Shown: in pieces, positions 31,692 through 33,927 of the stretch
Layout: each line of letters opens with the position of its first letter
How positions within the stretch are numbered: position 1 is the first letter of the stretch
NCBI RefSeq assembly: GCF_002532535.1
Contig: NZ_NQWI01000052.1
Span: 1-33,927 of the forward strand
DNA: 33,927 bases
Reading direction: 5' to 3'
From: Candidatus Viridilinea mediisalina
Lineage (GTDB): Bacteria; Chloroflexota; Chloroflexia; Chloroflexales; Chloroflexaceae
The notes under the pieces: model-generated
Databases searched by the model: none
The model's input: the letters and a program-made list of their open reading frames with translations, nothing else
What the model was told of the DNA's origin: nothing
Position numbers and translations under genes: made by a program

Positions 31692-32855
31692 CTATCTGCT
31701 CTCGTTACGCACCAAGGCTGGCTGGATCTGCGGCAGGATCAGCGTGAGGGTGCTGCCTATCCCTTCAACACTTTCGACTTCAATACGTCCTTTATGAAGA
31801 TCTATAATCGCCTTACAAAGATAGAGACCAATACCTAAGCCAGACATCATAGAACTATTGCCTGAATGGGTTGTCGAAAAGCGTTGAAATAGATGAGGCT
31901 GAATATGCGCCGGAATGCCTATACCCTGGTCACGCACCGTGATCACCGCCTGTTCGCGGTGAGCAAAGAGTGTAATCATAATCTCCATCCCGTTGGGGCT
32001 ATATTTCACTCCGTTCTGGATTAGATTCTGCAATACCTGCTCCAAGCGCACCGCATCCCCCATCACCAAGAGGGTGCCAGCGTCGTTGCGCAAACGCAAG
32101 ATGTGGTTGGGGAACGTCGGCTGAAGTCTATAGACCACCCGTCGCACCAACTCACTTAGATCAACCACCGCCAGATTCACCCGTAGGTAGCTATAATCAA
32201 CATGCGCTACATCCAGTAACACATGCGTAAGCGCACTGAGCCGCATGGTCTGATCAACCAGCAGATCCACTGCACGACGGTCGTTGGGGTTCTCCCCTGT
32301 ACGCGCATTCATGCGCTGCTGCAACATCCTAACCTGCCCTAAAAGAACCGTCAGTGGCCCGCGCAATTCATGGGCAGCAATTGCCAGAATACTGTCGCTC
32401 ATGTCGCGCTGCTGCTGCGCTGTCTCTGCTGGGAGGCGCTTGGCGGTTGGCACCAGACCATCGGACAACGGTATCGTTGCCCCAACCCAGCGGGTACATG
32501 TGCCGTGTTCATTGAACTGGGGCTTCGCCTCGGTACGCTGCCAGCGGTAGTTACCGCTCGCAGTGTAGAATCGATGTTCGCTCAAGAAGGGGGTGCCGCT
32601 TCTGATACAACTCTGCCACTGCTGGAGCATAATGGCTCGATCATCATTGTGTACCAGTGCCGCCCAACCCAGCCCAGTGAGCGCCTCGGCAGAACTGCCC
32701 GTGTAGGCACAAAAGGCAGGATTGACATAGTTCCATGTGCCATCAGGGCGGCTCGTGAAGACCATTGCGGGAAGAATCGCCAGCAACTGGTCTTCGCCAT
32801 CGGGCACCCTGCCATTAGGGGGGTCCCCATGAGAGTAGTTGGATATACTTTGCAC
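31692..32855 (-). CDS. Soluble PAS-domain histidine kinase
   Basis: A 387-aa kinase without membrane segments. PAS/PAC is at about 22-130 (FTSRPDGTWNYVNPAFCAYTG, then WQRTEAKPQFNEHGTCTRWVG). HisKA has His162 in IAAHELRGPLTVLLG. The ATPase domain has N-box QVLQNLIQNGVKYSPNG (Asn281), DQGIGIP (309-315) and GLGIGLYLCK. The start is GTG 32855, with AGGGAG 5-6 nt upstream. It is convergent with the CheB-CheR-kinase/NarL pair. It has no adjacent response regulator of its own, so the partner is unknown; the nearby NarL-type protein is a weak candidate because it belongs to a different kinase class. Confidence 0.9.
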   Translation of the reverse strand: MQSISNYSHGDPPNGRVPDGEDQLLAILPAMVFTSRPDGTWNYVNPAFCAYTGSSAEALTGLGWAALVHNDDRAIMLQQWQSCIRSGTPFLSEHRFYTASGNYRWQRTEAKPQFNEHGTCTRWVGATIPLSDGLVPTAKRLPAETAQQQRDMSDSILAIAAHELRGPLTVLLGQVRMLQQRMNARTGENPNDRRAVDLLVDQTMRLSALTHVLLDVAHVDYSYLRVNLAVVDLSELVRRVVYRLQPTFPNHILRLRNDAGTLLVMGDAVRLEQVLQNLIQNGVKYSPNGMEIMITLFAHREQAVITVRDQGIGIPAHIQPHLFQRFSTTHSGNSSMMSGLGIGLYLCKAIIDLHKGRIEVESVEGIGSTLTLILPQIQPALVRNESR

Positions 32856-33030
32856 CTTGTCTCCCTACACAATGTGGAACAGGGGCATAATGTAGGGCGA
32901 GATCGATCCAGCCTGTACCAGAAAATTGCTGCCTAGTCACAGCCCAGAAGCCTTGTCTACCGCAACGTTGTAGACGGTCTCCCAGTTTAGCCGCAGGCGC
33001 CGCTATCTGTCTAGCAGGACGAATTTGATG

Positions 33031-33057
33031 ATACTGTCAGGATTCTCCTGACAGTGT
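33031..33057. repeat. Short hairpin in the gap upstream of the PAS kinase
   Basis: The arms 33031-33042 and 33046-33057 (core actgtcagga-ttc-tcctgacagt) pair over 12 bp, including one G-T pair. It lies about 180 nt upstream of GTG 32855. It could be an operator or a repeat hairpin. No gene is seen between 32856 and 33170. Confidence 0.6.
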
Positions 33058-33070
33058 AATACCAATTACC

Positions 33071-33133
33071 CTTGAACATGCCGCATTATCAAGAACGCTA
33101 ACGTCCATTGGAACGCCATGTTCGGCAATCTGC
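33071..33133 (-). repeat. Dispersed repeat core, copy C
   Basis: On the minus strand this matches the core at 15460-15521: gattgccgaacatggcgttc, then gcgttcttgataa and cggcatgttcaag. It keeps only one gattgca unit of the flanking arrays. Both ends of the core carry gaacatg / catgttc, a 7-bp terminal inverted repeat. Confidence 0.8.
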
Positions 33134-33158
33134 AAGCTGAGGCCATTGCAACCTTTTT

Positions 33159-33188
33159 GCGTTTTGTGACCAATTGGTCACAAAACGC
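33159..33188. promoter_or_regulatory. 30-bp perfect palindrome around caattg
   Basis: gcgttttgtgacc and its exact complement meet at caattg. It contains TGTGA...TCACA as in CRP/FNR-type sites, but the spacer is 8 rather than 6. It lies just in front of the decayed antitoxin frame and could have been its operator, since antitoxins often bind palindromes. A repeat origin is equally possible. Confidence 0.45.
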
Positions 33189-33461
33189 TTCTCCACTGCC
33201 CAGTTGAGTGTGCGCGTGATGGCCTGCGCCCGCCAAACGAAGACCGACGGGCCATGTTTGGTTTGGGGCGGGCCGTTGCGTCGGCGGATGCTCAAGCAGC
33301 AATTAGCGCAGCCAGCCATTGTTCCCTGGTGGCAGCAGATCAACGGTGTGTTCGCCGCTACCCCTGCCTTTGACGAAGCGATCCATCTTGGCCGTCAGTA
33401 TCGGGAAGCACAGCGTCCGCCGGAAGGTTTTGCGGTTATTAACGCTAGTGGCAGCAACTGA
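33174..33461 (+). pseudogene. Antitoxin remnant (C-terminal part)
   Basis: The open frame's last 55 residues, including PWWQQINGVFAATPAFDEAI, HLGRQYREAQRPPEG, resemble the C-terminus of small antitoxins that precede PIN-domain toxins (a W-W-x-x-I-x-G-x-F-A-x-x-P-x-x-(D/E)-E-A-x-x-L-G-R-x-(Y/W)-R pattern). The N-terminal half looks unrelated and begins inside the palindrome, so the original N-terminus appears lost. No ribosome binding site is seen. It overlaps the start of the PIN remnant, as in intact pairs. Confidence 0.5.
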
Positions 33462-33717
33462 CGTGCCCTTCCTCTCGCTCTTCATCCTCAGCCCTATGCG
33501 CCTCAAGCGCAACACCGCGCTGCCACAACTCATAGGCGCTGACATCCATCTCATCATTCCATCGTCAGGCGCTCACTTTAGCGATTACATCTGTGGACAA
33601 GCCACCGTGCTGGTGTCAGGTGATACCGACCTTCTTGTTCTCCACCCCTTCGGTGCAATCCCCATCCTCACACCGCAACAGTTCATAGAATCTCATGGGT
33701 GTGACCAAAATCTGTAG
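33436..33717 (+). pseudogene. Degenerate PIN-domain toxin
   Basis: About 93 codons. The end, VLVSGDTDLLVLHPFGAIPILTPQQFIE, is typical of the C-terminal half of PIN ribonuclease toxins of the COG1569 type. The beginning, LLTLVAATDVPFLSLFI, resembles the usual L-V-x-D-T-N-V-x-x-S but has Ala where the first catalytic Asp should be. The middle is shortened by roughly 40-45 residues compared with a normal domain of about 135 aa. No good start codon or ribosome site is visible. It is best read as a dead toxin next to its dead antitoxin. Confidence 0.6.
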
Positions 33718-33731
33718 GGCGATGCCCTACA
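33713..33731. repeat. Hairpin after the PIN remnant
   Basis: tgtagggc and gccctaca form an 8-bp perfect stem with a gat loop, overlapping the remnant's stop codon. It may be the old terminator of the toxin operon. Confidence 0.6.
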
Positions 33732-33755
33732 ACCGTTAGGATTGATGAAGGATGC

Positions 33756-33774
33756 GAGGGAACCAGGTTCCCTC
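33756..33774. repeat. Palindrome of the gggaacc-a-ggttccc family
   Basis: gagggaacc-a-ggttccctc, perfect 9-bp arms around one base. It has the same core as the hairpins at 17800-17867 and 22223-22263. Confidence 0.75.
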
Positions 33775-33927
33775 ACACACCCTATCGCGCATGCGATGGA
33801 TTGGTTATCTCCGCTGGAAAGGGCGTAGCAGCGGCCTTTGGTTTGCGGTGGCGGGCGTGGTTCGCTTGGGGGCCGCTGCTACACCTCTAAAGGATTATCT
33901 ACCCCCCGGCCCTTTCAGGTAGAGAGT
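33775..33927. repeat. Repeat-rich end of window
   Basis: No gene is recognisable. It contains cgcttgggggccgctgctac (33863-33882), shared with 27305-27324, and an upstream gcgtagcagcggcc (about 33822-33835) in opposite orientation that can pair with ggccgctgctac. Confidence 0.5.

Noticed and set aside
33159-33188. CRP/FNR binding site
   Set aside because: The TGTGA and TCACA half-sites are 8 bp apart instead of 6, and no neighbouring gene suggests catabolite control. It is kept only as an unassigned palindrome.

Overview
The window looks like a chromosomal segment of a Chloroflexota bacterium, probably near the filamentous Chloroflexales/Herpetosiphon side. I base this on gene content, not on a database search. 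The evidence is an archaeal-type HMG-CoA synthase/thiolase/DUF35 cluster beside a class II HMG-CoA reductase, a LysK-type hydrolase, a DUF4058 protein, giant secreted beta-helix proteins ending in a (Y/W)LPLV-x-R tail, and GC-rich DNA full of short palindromic repeats. No rRNA, tRNA or CRISPR array was seen.

Layout. 1-9950: two giant secreted proteins on the minus strand (1760 and about 1463 aa) in one operon. Each has a signal peptide, a CSLREA-like N-terminus, a long parallel beta-helix, Ig-like domains, a low-complexity linker and the tail motif. 10003-13352: a minus-strand operon of a PstS-like phosphate lipoprotein, a membrane histidine kinase and a CheY-like regulator, behind a Pho-box-like promoter. 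13562-15421: a divergent Tat-exported 5'-nucleotidase with an LPTTG anchor, so this stretch looks devoted to phosphate scavenging and sensing. 15840-18728: a PhnD-like binding protein without a signal peptide, a class V aminotransferase and an alpha/beta hydrolase. 18997-20751: a DUF4058 protein and a lipoprotein. 20926-25183: HMG-CoA reductase, HMG-CoA synthase, a thiolase homologue and a DUF35 protein (entry to the mevalonate pathway). 25429-27204: a LysK-like hydrolase, an ArsR-type regulator and a DUF507 protein. 27615-32855: a CheB-CheR-PAS-kinase hybrid with an overlapping NarL-type regulator, then a convergent soluble PAS kinase. 33174-33717: decayed remains of an antitoxin/PIN-toxin pair.

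The gaps carry several repeat families. Three 100-bp elements have IS-like terminal inverted repeats; two of them have 3-bp TNA target duplications, and one sits inside another repeat whose empty version is also in the window. There are also heptanucleotide tandem arrays joined to a dispersed repeat, and several families of perfect hairpins between genes.

The most unusual observation is that the thiolase homologue of the mevalonate cluster lacks the nucleophilic cysteine and both expected catalytic histidines, while its DUF35 partner lacks the zinc-ribbon cysteines. The neighbouring HMG-CoA synthase and reductase keep their catalytic residues. This suggests a conserved scaffold whose thiolase subunit has become a pseudoenzyme.
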